Shown: piece by piece, positions 19,243-28,408 of the stretch | Position numbering within the stretch: the first letter of the stretch is position 1 | Layout: the number at the start of each line of letters is the position of its first letter | Source of the DNA: Pseudomonas sp. Marseille-Q3773 | Lineage (GTDB): Bacteria > Pseudomonadota > Gammaproteobacteria > Pseudomonadales > Pseudomonadaceae | Assembly (NCBI RefSeq): GCF_916618955.1 | Contig: NZ_OU745390.1 | Location: 620,001-684,000 of the forward strand | Length of the DNA: 64,000 nucleotides | Direction of reading: 5' to 3' | Notes under the pieces: generated by a model | Told to the model about the DNA's origin: nothing | Database searches by the model: none | The model's input: only the letters and a program-made list of their open reading frames with translations | Translations under genes and position numbers: made by a program

Positions 19243-20478
19243 GCGACCCAGCCAGGCACTGCCAGGCGTCGCGGCTTCGGCCGGTGCCGCCTGGGCCAGG
19301 CGCATGTGCACGTTTTCCAGTTGCGGGGCAGCTACCCGCCAGTCGTGGCGCTGGCGGGCGAACTGGCGCCCGGCATCGCTCAACTGGCTCATGCGCCAGG
19401 GCTGGTTGAGCAACTGGGTGATCAACAGCGCCAGCTGGTCGCCTTCGTCACTGCCCAGGTAGTGCTCGCCGTTGTTCACAGCCAGGCCTGAAACGCCTTT
19501 GCCAGTGGTGATGACCGGCAGGCCGGCGGCCATCGCTTCGAGGATCTTCACCTTCGAGCCACCGGCATAACGCAACGGCGCAAAGAACAGTGCCGAACGC
19601 CGCTGCAGCTCGCGCAGGTCGGGGCGGTAGCCGAACCATTCGATGCGCGGGTCGTTCCAGTGCAGTTTCCAGTTGGCCGGCATGGCATGCCCGGCGATCG
19701 CCAGGCGTACCGCCGGGTTGCTCATCCACACCTGCGGCATGATCTCTTCCAGCGCCCATTCGATCGCCTCCAGGTTGGCGCCGCACTCGAAATTGCCGAC
19801 GAACAGCAGGCGTTGGCTGTGCAGCGCGGGTTTCACGTGCTGGTAGAAGTCGCATTCCACACAATTGACCACCACGTTCACCGGGCGCCCGCTGATCTGC
19901 GCGATCAGTTCGGCATCGTGGCTGCTGACCGCTACCAGTTCGGTGGGCTGGCGCAATACCCGCTGCTCCCAGCGCCGGTAGCGCCAGCGGTCGAAGGCAT
20001 TGAGCGGGCGCAGCCACAGCGGCAGGCGATCGTGACTGGCGCCACCCATCACTGACTCCAGTGTGTGCTCGCTGAGCATGTAGGGTAGCCCGCGCGCCTG
20101 CAAAGCCTTCTCGAAGGGCTGGAAACTGTAGCTGTGTTCGATCTGGATCACGTCCCAGGGCTCGTCCAGCAATTGCTCGAAACGGTGCCGCAGGCAGGGC
20201 GCCAGGCCATGGATGATCGCCCGCATCGGGTAGTCGATGATGGGCGCGGCCAGCAGGTTGAGCGGGCTGTGCAAGGGCCGCCGGGGTAGCACGACCAGGC
20301 GTTCGACCAGTGCCTCCAGGGCTTCGCGGGCCGCCTCGTCGAGGGGGATTTTCGATTGCACCAGCAGGGTGATGCGGTGGCCCCGCTGGGCCAGTGCGCG
20401 CAGCAGATGGTATTGCCGGGTCTTGCTGCCGCTGGTGGTAGGCCAGGGCAGGTAAGGCAGCGTCCAGAGAATGCGCAT
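19231..20478 (-). CDS. GT4-type glycosyltransferase
   Basis: The 415-residue cytoplasmic or membrane-associated enzyme has the GT-B fold. The N-terminus is the acceptor side (RILWTLPYLPWPTTSGSK). The C-terminal nucleotide-sugar domain includes LLFVGNFECGANLEAIEWAL near residue 225, AGHAMPANW near 262 and the EX7E-like end FAPLRYAGGSKVKILEAMAAG near 300. Donor and acceptor cannot be predicted. No other polysaccharide genes are nearby, so it is an isolated enzyme. Its coding end overlaps moeA. Confidence 0.8.
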   Translation of the reverse strand: MRILWTLPYLPWPTTSGSKTRQYHLLRALAQRGHRITLLVQSKIPLDEAAREALEALVERLVVLPRRPLHSPLNLLAAPIIDYPMRAIIHGLAPCLRHRFEQLLDEPWDVIQIEHSYSFQPFEKALQARGLPYMLSEHTLESVMGGASHDRLPLWLRPLNAFDRWRYRRWEQRVLRQPTELVAVSSHDAELIAQISGRPVNVVVNCVECDFYQHVKPALHSQRLLFVGNFECGANLEAIEWALEEIMPQVWMSNPAVRLAIAGHAMPANWKLHWNDPRIEWFGYRPDLRELQRRSALFFAPLRYAGGSKVKILEAMAAGLPVITTGKGVSGLAVNNGEHYLGSDEGDQLALLITQLLNQPWRMSQLSDAGRQFARQRHDWRVAAPQLENVHMRLAQAAPAEAATPGSAWLGRSTK

Positions 20479-20771
20479 GACCCGGAGTCCTCGCTGAAGG
20501 TCACGGAATGAGGGGCGCGCGCCGCCGCAGGGCGCGCGTCCTTGGTCAGGATTGCGACAGGCGCAGGTGCGCAGGCGTCAAGGGAACGACGGGCCTGGAA
20601 GAAATCCGCGCCTGGGTCAAAAACCTGTCGCATGCATTAGCAGAGCATAGTCCGGCATTCTCGGATGTTGAAAAAATACCCGGTTCAGGCGATCAATTGC
20701 ACAGGGGCATGCAACGATCGGCACTGGTCGAGGGTCGAGATCTGGGTGGGTCCATTCCTGGAGGGGCGTAG
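20479..20771. other. Intergenic region between divergent genes
   Basis: This stretch separates the divergent glycosyltransferase and lipid kinase genes. I see no gene, repeat or clear promoter beyond the GGAGGGG ribosome site at its right end. Confidence 0.4.
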
Positions 20772-21659
20772 ATGCAAGGGCGCAAGGCAATGTTGATCCT
20801 GCACGGCAAGCAGGCGATGAACGAAGACGTGCGCAGCGCCGTGCACGGCCTGCGTGACAGCGGCTGGGTGCTGGATGTGCGGGTTACCTGGGAGGCCGGT
20901 GACGCCCGGCGCCTGGTCAACGAGGCGCTGGGTGCCGGCTACAGCCATATCGTCGCGGGGGGCGGGGACGGCACGTTGCGCGATGTCGCCGAAGCCATGG
21001 GGCTGGCGGGCACCGAGGCCAGCCTGGCGTTGCTGCCGCTGGGCACGGCCAACGATTTTGCCAAGGCCGCCGGCATCCCCCAGGAGACTGCCACGGCGCT
21101 GGCCTTGCTGAACGTTCCTGCCCAGCCGATCGACCTCGGGCAGGCCGGTGAGCAGCTGTTTCTCAACATGGCGACCGGCGGTTTTGGCAGCCAGGTCACG
21201 GCCAACACCTCCGAAGACCTGAAGAAGGTGCTGGGCGCTGCCGCCTACCTGTTCACCGGGCTGTCGCGTTTCAGCGAGCTGCAGGCGGCTTCGGTGACGT
21301 TGCACGGGCCAGGCTTCGACTGGCAAGGGGATTTGCTGGCGCTGGGTATCGGCAATGGCCGCCAGGCAGGGGGCGGGCAGGTGCTGTGCCCCGACGCAGT
21401 GGTGAATGACGGTTTGCTTGACATCGCCATCCTGCCGGCACCCCAGGAAGTGGTAGGGACCCTGCGTGACCTGCTGGCCGGGGACGGCCTGTTCGTCCGG
21501 GCCAGGTTGCCCTGGGTCGAGATCAGGTGCTCGCAGGGGCTGGACATCAACCTCGATGGTGAACCGGTGCAGGCCGACACCCTGCGCTTTCAGGCCAGGC
21601 CCGCAGCATTGCGCCTGCACCTGCCCGTCGGGTCGCCGTTGCTCAGTCGTCCAGGCTGA
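20772..21659 (+). CDS. yegS: YegS-like lipid kinase
   Basis: The 295-residue protein belongs to the diacylglycerol-kinase catalytic superfamily and probably phosphorylates a phosphatidylglycerol-type or similar lipid. The nucleotide motif VAGGGDGTLRDVAEA is at about residues 61-75, followed by LLPLGTANDFAKA near 91 and the C-terminal INLDGEPVQ. A good ribosome site (GGAGGGG) precedes ATG 20772. The 3' end overlaps the convergent response-regulator gene by 17 bases. Confidence 0.88.
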   Translation: MQGRKAMLILHGKQAMNEDVRSAVHGLRDSGWVLDVRVTWEAGDARRLVNEALGAGYSHIVAGGGDGTLRDVAEAMGLAGTEASLALLPLGTANDFAKAAGIPQETATALALLNVPAQPIDLGQAGEQLFLNMATGGFGSQVTANTSEDLKKVLGAAAYLFTGLSRFSELQAASVTLHGPGFDWQGDLLALGIGNGRQAGGGQVLCPDAVVNDGLLDIAILPAPQEVVGTLRDLLAGDGLFVRARLPWVEIRCSQGLDINLDGEPVQADTLRFQARPAALRLHLPVGSPLLSRPG

Positions 21660-22302
21660 TGATCTTCTCGCGCACGGCGAACAGCACCAGGCCGGCCACG
21701 TCATGGATCTGCAGGCGTTTCATGATCTGCGAACGGTGGGTTTCCACGGTCTTGATCGACAGGCCCAGGCCGGCGGCGATTTCCCGGGTCGATTTGCCGC
21801 GCACGATCAGGCGCAGGATCTCCAGCTGTCGTGCGGTAAGGCTATACCGCTCGGCAGAGGGTTGCTTGCCCTGCCTGGCGTGTTGCAATGCCTGGTTGAT
21901 GACCGTGTGGGCGATGGCCGGGCTGAGGTAGCGTTCGCCGTTGCGCACCGCCGCCAGGGCCTGCTCCAGTTCGGTGGCGCTGGCGTCCTTGAGCAGGTAG
22001 CCGTGGGCGCCGCTTTCCAGGGCGCGCATGATCAGGTCCGGGTCGGTGTGCATCGACAGGATCAGCACTTTGCAGGGATTGCCGCTGGCGCGCAGTTGGG
22101 TGAGCGCATCCAGGCCGCTGGTCGAGCGCATGGAAATGTCCAGCAGGACGATATCCGGCGCCAGCACGCGCACCCGTTCCAGCAACTGGCTGCCGTCATC
22201 GGCTTCGCCGATGACGTCATAGCCGGGAATGTCGCAGACCAGGGCGCGCACCCCGGCGCGAATCAGCGAGTGGTCGTCCACCAGCAGCAGCCTACAGGTC
22301 AT
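21643..22302 (-). CDS. NarL/FixJ-type response regulator
   Basis: The 219-residue protein has a receiver domain with the acidic pair near residue 9-10 and the phospho-acceptor Asp55 in IVLLDISM. A LuxR-type helix-turn-helix follows (LTARQLEILRLIVRGKST, then EIAAGLGLSIKTVETH). It should bind DNA when phosphorylated by the kinase encoded just upstream, whose gene it overlaps by 11 bases. Target genes are unknown. Confidence 0.9.
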   Translation of the reverse strand: MTCRLLLVDDHSLIRAGVRALVCDIPGYDVIGEADDGSQLLERVRVLAPDIVLLDISMRSTSGLDALTQLRASGNPCKVLILSMHTDPDLIMRALESGAHGYLLKDASATELEQALAAVRNGERYLSPAIAHTVINQALQHARQGKQPSAERYSLTARQLEILRLIVRGKSTREIAAGLGLSIKTVETHRSQIMKRLQIHDVAGLVLFAVREKIISLDD

Positions 22303-23188
22303 GGGTAGCAGTGCTCCTGGCGCGTTGCTGGGTACGCGGTGGCCATGGGAACACCGCCTCGATGTGCGTGCCCTGGCCGGGCTGGCTGGTGACGGCGAGG
22401 CTGCCTTGCAGGGCGGTGACCCGCTCCTGCATGCCGGCCAGGCCGCGCTGGCCGGCCTCGGCCGGGTCCCTGGCGGGTACGAAGCCGCGGCCGTCGTCGC
22501 GGATCGACAACGCCAGCCCCTCGGGGGTGCGTTGCAGGCCGATCACCAGGTTGCGAGCCTGGGCATGGCGCAGCATGTTGGTCACGGCTTCCTGGGTAAT
22601 GCGGAATACCGCCATGGTCACGGCCTCGTCGATACCGCCCAGGCGCTGGTTGCACGCCAGGCTCCAGTGCACGCCGCTGTTGGCCAGGGTACGTACCAGG
22701 TGCGCCCGCAGGCTGGCTTCCAGGCCAAGGCTGGCCAACTGCCGCGGGTTGAGCAGGGCCGACACATTGCGCACGTTGCCCAAGGTGTCATCCAGCGTGC
22801 TGCGCAGGGCCTCGCAGTGCCCCTGCAGCTCGTCGGGCATGCGCCGCTGCAACCACTGCAACTGCAGCTTGGCAGCGGTGAGCAACTGGCCGATGTCGTC
22901 GTGCAGTTCCCGGCTCAGGTGCTGACGCTCGTCTTCCTGGACCTTGAGCATGCGCTCGGCCAGCTCCGCCGGGCGCAGGCTGATCGAGCCGGCGCCCAGG
23001 CCCAATTGCATGGCAGTGCCCAGCGTGGCTGCCAACTGGAGCACCAGCAGGCTGACCGGGATCGCCTGGCTGCTCAGGTACAGCGCCAGGTTGGCCACCA
23101 GCGAGGCCACGCACAGCCCGACTGTTGCCCAGCGCAGCAGGGCAGCGCGGGAGTGGCAGCGCAAAGGAGTCATCAAGCGTGCGAGCAT
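22292..23188 (-). CDS. Sensor histidine kinase (NarX/DegS type)
   Basis: The 298-residue kinase has two hydrophobic segments near the N-terminus (about 12-60) and little periplasmic sequence between them, so it may sense an intramembrane or cytoplasmic cue. The HisKA_3 domain holds the phospho-His in SRELHDDIGQ (about 90-99). The ATPase domain includes VFRITQEAVTNMLRHA and DDGRGF. ATG 23188 is chosen as the first start before the membrane helix; 23173 is an alternative and the frame is open to 23410. It forms an operon with the response regulator. Confidence 0.85.
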   Translation of the reverse strand: MLARLMTPLRCHSRAALLRWATVGLCVASLVANLALYLSSQAIPVSLLVLQLAATLGTAMQLGLGAGSISLRPAELAERMLKVQEDERQHLSRELHDDIGQLLTAAKLQLQWLQRRMPDELQGHCEALRSTLDDTLGNVRNVSALLNPRQLASLGLEASLRAHLVRTLANSGVHWSLACNQRLGGIDEAVTMAVFRITQEAVTNMLRHAQARNLVIGLQRTPEGLALSIRDDGRGFVPARDPAEAGQRGLAGMQERVTALQGSLAVTSQPGQGTHIEAVFPWPPRTQQRARSTATHDL

Positions 23189-23543
23189 AGGTAGGGAAGC
23201 CACTGAAGTATTGCTGATGGAGGGCGTTGCACAATGCTGGTCAGGAGCTTTGGCGCAGTTACTTTCGATGTTTCTGTCGAACACATGAACCTGTAATCTT
23301 TCAACAGCTTGCAGGGGTTCATGGCTGCGCATATTACCACTTCGCATTGCAGCGGTCGCGGCTGGGTAGCGCTTTGCAATACCTGCTGGTCGGGTATTGT
23401 CCGGTGGCAAAGTGCTAGCCGTTTTGTCGCGTCACACATCACTTGCGCGGTAGTGGGGCACCCTGGCCCCGCCAACTTCCTGCACTTTCCCAAGTTCGCC
23501 TTACCGGGCTTGCTGAGCGTGGCCAGTTGCACGTCGCACCGGT
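23189..23543. other. Gene-free interval upstream of the kinase operon
   Basis: About 355 bases lie between the kinase start and the end of the Hpt-like gene. Short frames occur on both strands, but none has a ribosome site or recognisable product. The interval presumably holds the promoter of the two-component operon; I cannot identify it. Confidence 0.4.
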
Positions 23544-24056
23544 TCAGTACCTGGGCGATGAACCGTCGGTGTGCGTGTCGTCTGCCGCCTCGCCAGGTGG
23601 ATGGATGCACACGCGGCCCTGTTCATCGCAATACGTGCACGTTTGCGCAAACGGTTGCTGCACGACCTTGGCCAGTTCACCCAGCAGCACCAGTTGCTCG
23701 CCGATGTCCAGGTTGAGTCGGCCGGTAAACGGGTCGACCAGTTCCAGTTGCCAGGCAAGCAGGGTCAGGCATTCCCCTACCGCCGGCAGGGCTTCGCGCT
23801 GCAGGCAGCCGCCGTGGCAGGCCGGGGCGAGCAACTGTTGCAGGGCAGTTGTGTAATGGGCCACTTCGCGCAGGCCCAGGTGCATGGCTTGCCGGGCCAG
23901 GCTATCGAGCGCGTTGTCGAGGCCACGGCAGGCATCCGGGTCGTTTTCGATCAGGTCCAGATGCTGCAGGCACTCCTGCGCCTGGGTCAGCAGCACCTGC
24001 GCGTCCAGCAGAAACCTCTGCAGCGCATCATCGAACGATAAGGCACTGTCCTTCAT
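23544..24056 (-). CDS. Hpt-like protein lacking the phospho-histidine
   Basis: The 170-residue soluble protein is largely helical. Residues 50-66 (ALDSLARQAMHLGL) line up with the Hpt/CheA-P1 motif AVHTLKGSARxLGL. An Asp stands where the phosphorylated His should be, and the LKG is LAR. So it looks like a non-phosphorylatable four-helix bundle. A C-terminal tail carries CTYCDEQGRVC, a possible metal or redox site, and ends in an acidic, disordered stretch. ATG 24056 is chosen because ORF residues further upstream are unlike the domain. It diverges from cheV, which suggests a taxis-related role. Family assignment is tentative. Confidence 0.65.
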   Translation of the reverse strand: MKDSALSFDDALQRFLLDAQVLLTQAQECLQHLDLIENDPDACRGLDNALDSLARQAMHLGLREVAHYTTALQQLLAPACHGGCLQREALPAVGECLTLLAWQLELVDPFTGRLNLDIGEQLVLLGELAKVVQQPFAQTCTYCDEQGRVCIHPPGEAADDTHTDGSSPRY

Positions 24057-24325
24057 GATGCCCCCGCGCGTGGGACGGGTGCAGAGGACGGGCACGCCGA
24101 AACGATAGCTAGCAAAAGCCTGACTCCATTCATGCAGTGAGAATGGCGTCACATTAATGGCTAAAGGATAGCGCGAACATCAGGTTGCACCCGATTGTCG
24201 CTAAGGGTTTCCCTGAGGCATGGCTAAGGTGTGGAACTTTTGCCGGGTGGCTGGTTCGCGGTGTCCGCAGTAAAGCATGATGGTAAAGTGATATCAATCG
24301 TCTTCATGGCATTTTCCAGCAAGGG

Positions 24326-24352
24326 TCAAGCTGGGCCTGAAGCCGCCGATAC
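24326..24352 (+). promoter_or_regulatory. FliA (sigma-28) promoter of cheV
   Basis: TCAAGCTG-N11-GCCGATAC matches the pseudomonad sigma-28 consensus closely (TCAAG, 11-base spacer, GCCGATA). Transcription would start near 24360, about 40 bases before the cheV ATG. Spacing is identical to the aer promoter at 5374-5400. Confidence 0.85.
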
Positions 24353-24399
24353 AGGGTGGATGATTTCTATTTTTCCGACTCAAGCCTGGGGGTTTTCCA

Positions 24400-25335
24400 A
24401 TGGCCGGCATTCTCGACACGGTAGACCAACGCACGCAACTGGTAGGTGAGAACCGCCTGGAAATCCTGATGTTTCGCCTGGCCGGTCGCCAGCTGTTCGC
24501 GATCAACGTGTTCAAGGTCCAGGAAGTGCTGCAGTTGCCCAAGCTGACCTTGATGCCCCAGCGTCACGCGTTCGTCTGCGGGGTGGTCAACCTGCGTGGC
24601 CAGACCCTGCCGGTGATCGACCTGTCCCAGGCAATTGGCATGCGCCCGCTGCAGCCGGGGCCCGACAGCACCATCATCGTGACGGAGTACAACCGCTCGG
24701 TGCAGGCCTTCCTGGTGGGCGGTGTGGACCGCATCGTCAACATGAACTGGGAGGCGATCATGCCGCCGCCGACCAGTGCCGGGCGCCAGCATTACCTGAC
24801 TGCCATCACCAAGGTCGACGACAAGCTGGTCGAAGTGATCGACGTGGAGAAGGTGCTGGCCGAGATCGTGCCTTACAACGCCCGGGTTTCCGGCGACAAA
24901 CTCGCTGACCCGATACTGGCCCGCGCGCGCGGCCGCGAGGTGCTGCTGGTGGACGACTCCAGCGTGGCCCTGGCGCAGTTGCGCGACACGCTGTCCCAGC
25001 TAGGCGTGAAACTGCACGTGGCCAGTGACGGGCTGAAGGCGCTGCGCATGCTCAAGGGCTGGGCCGATGCCGGCGAGGATGTCTGTGAGAAGCTGTTGAT
25101 GATCTTCACCGACGCCGAAATGCCGGAAATGGACGGCTACCGGCTGACCACCGAGATTCGTGGCGATGCCCGTTTGCGTCGTCTCTACGTGGTGTTGCAT
25201 ACCTCGTTGTCGGGCAGCTTCAACGAATCCATGGTGAAGAAAGTGGGCTGCGACAACTTCCTGTCCAAGTTCCAGCCTGATCGCCTGGTGGACGTGGTCA
25301 AGCAACGCCTGTTGCTGGATACCGCCACTGCGTGA
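24400..25335 (+). CDS. cheV: Chemotaxis coupling protein CheV
   Basis: CheV couples receptors to CheA and can be phosphorylated to tune the signal. The 311-residue product has an N-terminal CheW domain (about residues 15-160, with VCGVVNLRGQTLPVIDL) and a C-terminal receiver domain (about 180-305) with LVDDSS and the phospho-acceptor Asp in FTDAEMPEMDGY. The Lys of the receiver is in NFLSKFQP. The gene is driven by a FliA promoter and diverges from a degenerate Hpt-like gene. Confidence 0.95.
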   Translation: MAGILDTVDQRTQLVGENRLEILMFRLAGRQLFAINVFKVQEVLQLPKLTLMPQRHAFVCGVVNLRGQTLPVIDLSQAIGMRPLQPGPDSTIIVTEYNRSVQAFLVGGVDRIVNMNWEAIMPPPTSAGRQHYLTAITKVDDKLVEVIDVEKVLAEIVPYNARVSGDKLADPILARARGREVLLVDDSSVALAQLRDTLSQLGVKLHVASDGLKALRMLKGWADAGEDVCEKLLMIFTDAEMPEMDGYRLTTEIRGDARLRRLYVVLHTSLSGSFNESMVKKVGCDNFLSKFQPDRLVDVVKQRLLLDTATA

Positions 25336-25392
25336 TCCCGGGCCCCTGCCGGTATAAGCTTGGCGTTTTGGACATGACGCAAGGCGGCAGGG

Positions 25393-26196
25393 ATGTTTCT
25401 CAGTGAGCTGTATCGGTACCCGGTGAAGTCCGGGCAGGGGCAACGCCTGCAGGCTTCAGCGGTGGGGTTGTTGGGCTTGCAGGGCGATCGGCGCTGGATG
25501 GTGGTGGAGGAGGAGAACGGACGCTTCCTCACCCAGCGCGCCTGGCCACAGCTTGGCCAGATCAGGGCGAGCGATGACGACAGTGGCCAGTTGCTGCTCC
25601 AGGCACCGGGGCAGCCAGCGTTGTCGGTGTCGGTACCGTCCGCCGACGATGCACTGCGCGGCGTGACCATCTGGCGCGACACCCTGCGCGTGCCGGATGC
25701 GGGCGATGCGGCGGCGGCCTGGCTGAGCGAACTGCTGGGCAAGGCCGTGCGCCTGGTGCACTGCCCCGAGCAACGCGCGCGTTACCTGCCCAATGGCTAC
25801 GGCTTGAACAGTGACCGGGCGGCATTTCCGGACGGTTTTCCCTTGTTGCTGATCGGCCAGGGCTCGCTGGACGAGCTCAGCCGGCGTATCGGCCGGCCGA
25901 TGGAGATACTGCGCTTTCGGCCCAACCTGGTGGTGCAGGGGGCGGCACCCTTTGCCGAGGATGGCTGGAAACGGATTCGTATCGGCAGCCTGGAATTTCG
26001 CGTGCTCAAGCCCAGTGTGCGGTGCATCTTCACCACCATCGACCCGGCGACTGGCGAACGCAGTGCGGACCGCGAGCCGATGGCCACGCTCAGGACGTTC
26101 CGAGAGCGGGAAGGGGATGTGTTGTTCGGGCAGAACCTGGCGGTGGATGGCAGTGGGCAGCTTGCAGTCGGGATGGAAGTCGAAATTCTGGAATGA
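25393..26196 (+). CDS. MOSC-domain protein (mARC/YcbX-like)
   Basis: The 267-residue protein has an N-terminal MOSC_N beta barrel (LSELYRYPVKSGQGQ) and a C-terminal MOSC domain. The conserved molybdenum-ligand cysteine is in KPSVRCIFTTIDP near residue 215. Such enzymes use molybdenum cofactor to reduce N-hydroxylated compounds. Unlike E. coli YcbX there is no C-terminal ferredoxin domain, so a separate electron donor is needed. The moaB-moeA cofactor genes lie 7 kb away. Confidence 0.85.
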   Translation: MFLSELYRYPVKSGQGQRLQASAVGLLGLQGDRRWMVVEEENGRFLTQRAWPQLGQIRASDDDSGQLLLQAPGQPALSVSVPSADDALRGVTIWRDTLRVPDAGDAAAAWLSELLGKAVRLVHCPEQRARYLPNGYGLNSDRAAFPDGFPLLLIGQGSLDELSRRIGRPMEILRFRPNLVVQGAAPFAEDGWKRIRIGSLEFRVLKPSVRCIFTTIDPATGERSADREPMATLRTFREREGDVLFGQNLAVDGSGQLAVGMEVEILE

Positions 26197-26207
26197 CGGG
26201 TTGCCTG

Positions 26208-26250
26208 CACCGGCCTCGACGTGGGTTCACCGCGAAGAGGCCGGTACAGG
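26208..26250. repeat. Diverged REP element
   Basis: ACCGGCCTCGACGTGGG and CACCGCGAAGAGGCCGGT can pair over an interrupted stem. It lies between the convergent MOSC and slt genes. Confidence 0.5.
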
Positions 26251-26261
26251 TTCAGCGGCCC

Positions 26262-28187
26262 TCACATGTCGTCAAAGTACCGCTCATGCCAATCCACCAA
26301 CGGCTGCGGCGAGTTGAGCTTCTGCCCGTAGATCACCGAATACGACAGCACGTTCTGCACATACTGGCGGGTCTCGTCGAACGGGATGGATTCCACCCAC
26401 ACATCGAAGCTGAGGTGCTTGGCACCTTTGAGCCATTGCCGCACTCGTCCTGGTCCGGCGTTGTAAGCCGCCGAGGCGAGCACCCGGTTACCGTTGAACT
26501 GGCTGTGCACCTGGCTCAGGTAGGCGGCGCCGAGCTGGATGTTCTTGTCCGGGTTGAGCACCTGGGCCGGCGATGCCAGTGGAATGCTGAACTTGCGCGC
26601 GGTTTCCTTGGCGGTGGCCGGCATCAACTGCATCAAGCCGCTGGCGCCCACCGGGGAGCGTGCATCCTCCATGAAGGCGCTCTCCTGGCGGGTGATGGCG
26701 AATACCCAGCTCGAGTGCAGGCCGCGCACCTTGGCTTCACGCACCAGGGTGTCACGGTGGGCCATCGGGAAGCGGATGTCGAGGTCGTCCCAGTACTGCG
26801 CCTGGCTGATGGTGCGAATGGCCGGGAAGTACCAGCGCAGGTCGTAGCCAAGACGCGCCTGGGCGACCATTTCGTCACGGGTGAAGTGGCGGCTGACGTG
26901 ATACCACTCGCGGCGGCCTTCGACGATCTGGCCGCGGGCATGAAACTCCAGGGCGCGGCGGATGCCCGGGGTGTTGCGCACCTTGTTGACCAGTTGCGGG
27001 CTGAGCACCAGCGGCTTGTTGTTCAGCTGGTAGGGCGTCTGTGCCCGGTCGGCGGCGAGGAAGCCATAGAAGTCACGCTCGCGCGCCACGTTCTTGTACA
27101 GCAACGGGATTTGCGGGTTGTTCGGCTGCGCCAGCTCCAGGCTGCGGGCTTGCCAGTACTTCCAGCGGCTGCTGCTGGCCAGGTCCTGCGGCAAGCGCCT
27201 GGTCAGCTCGTAGGCGTCTTCCCAGCGGCCCAGGCGCAGCAGCAGGCGCAGGCGCCACTCGCTGACGGTGTTGTCGCGCAGCTCCGGGTCGTAGCGGGTC
27301 ATCAGGTCGAGCGCGCGCGGGTCGTAGCGACGGGCCAGGGTCAGGCCGATCTCGCGGGCGATGGCCACTTTCTCGTCGCGCGAAAAATGCATGCGCTGGG
27401 CGTAGTCGTCGAGCAGTGCCATGGCCCGCTCCGGATCCTGCCGGGCCAGGCGGCGCAAGCCGAGGCTGACTACGTCGGACATGGCTTCGTTGGCCGGGAT
27501 GAAGCGCGACGGCTGGTTGAGCAGTTCGGGCTTTTGCGCCACGTCGACCAGCAGACGCCCCTGCGGGCCGAGGGTGGTCAGGGTCTGCACCAGGTTGTTG
27601 GCCAGGCTGTAGTTGCGTGCCTGGGCGGCCAGCTTGGCGCGTTGCCAGCGCTTGGCCTCGGTCAGCTGGCCTTCCGCCGCCCACATGGCGAACAGCGTGT
27701 CGCAGGTGGCCGGCTGCGACTTGCCGACGTTCCACAGTTTTTCAGCTGTGGCGAAGCCTTCGGCGCGCAGGCCATGGCTGAGCTGGTACTGGCCATTGAG
27801 GCAGTCCAGTTCGGTGAAGTTGAGCTTGGGGTCGTAGTACTTGACGAAGGTGTTCCAGTCGCCGCGTTCGGCCAGCCAGCGCAACCAGCGCAGTTTCATC
27901 CAGTTGGCCTGGGGCAGGTCGCCGTGCTTGGCGAGGAAGTCTTCGATTTCCTGATTGCTGGCGCTTTTCAGGCGGGCGGTGAGCTCGTCATAGGCCAGGT
28001 AGGGCGTCAGCGGGTAGTCGCTGAGGGCCTGGGCATAGCGCAGGTATGGGCCCTTGTCGCCCTTGGCCAGCGCGCGCTTGGCCTCGTCGTAGTACTGGCG
28101 TTGCAAGGTAAGGTCGGCGGCCTGCGCCGCGCAGGTGGCGGCAGTCAGCAGCAGGCAGGATGCAATATGTAACAGGCGGCTGCGCAT
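26262..28187 (-). CDS. slt: Soluble lytic murein transglycosylase
   Basis: This periplasmic enzyme cleaves peptidoglycan glycan strands, leaving anhydro-muramyl ends. The 641-residue precursor has a signal peptide (about 1-23, ending AAQA). A long superhelical alpha domain follows, then a C-terminal lysozyme-like domain with the catalytic Glu in ITRQESAF (about 498) and the GASGLMQLMPATA and AAYNAGPGRV blocks. ATG 28187 is preferred to 28211 because it begins directly with the signal peptide. Its anhydro-muropeptide products are the substrates that NagZ, also encoded in this window, acts on. Confidence 0.92.
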   Translation of the reverse strand: MRSRLLHIASCLLLTAATCAAQAADLTLQRQYYDEAKRALAKGDKGPYLRYAQALSDYPLTPYLAYDELTARLKSASNQEIEDFLAKHGDLPQANWMKLRWLRWLAERGDWNTFVKYYDPKLNFTELDCLNGQYQLSHGLRAEGFATAEKLWNVGKSQPATCDTLFAMWAAEGQLTEAKRWQRAKLAAQARNYSLANNLVQTLTTLGPQGRLLVDVAQKPELLNQPSRFIPANEAMSDVVSLGLRRLARQDPERAMALLDDYAQRMHFSRDEKVAIAREIGLTLARRYDPRALDLMTRYDPELRDNTVSEWRLRLLLRLGRWEDAYELTRRLPQDLASSSRWKYWQARSLELAQPNNPQIPLLYKNVARERDFYGFLAADRAQTPYQLNNKPLVLSPQLVNKVRNTPGIRRALEFHARGQIVEGRREWYHVSRHFTRDEMVAQARLGYDLRWYFPAIRTISQAQYWDDLDIRFPMAHRDTLVREAKVRGLHSSWVFAITRQESAFMEDARSPVGASGLMQLMPATAKETARKFSIPLASPAQVLNPDKNIQLGAAYLSQVHSQFNGNRVLASAAYNAGPGRVRQWLKGAKHLSFDVWVESIPFDETRQYVQNVLSYSVIYGQKLNSPQPLVDWHERYFDDM

Positions 28188-28408
28188 GATACGTCCGGGC
28201 AGTTGAACCATGGGGAAGTGACGGCGGAGCCAGCACTGTTGGAAGCTATTGCCTTAGCTTAGCTGTTTGCCGGCGGCGGGTGAAAGCACTGTGCTTGTAT
28301 CGGGATATTAAGTTCGACCAGATGTCGTCAAACCCTCGCCTGCCGGCCAGGCAGATGCCGTCCGGGGCCAAGTCAGGTAGAATGCGCGCCCGATTTATGG
28401 AGACCAAC

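Noticed and set aside
20508..20771. An 87-codon frame before yegS
   Set aside because: Arg-rich, low-complexity sequence, no ribosome site, and it ends at the yegS start; more likely leader sequence.
22311..23194. Long + strand frames opposite the NarX-type kinase
   Set aside because: Antisense shadows of a kinase gene whose H-box and ATPase motifs are clear on the minus strand.
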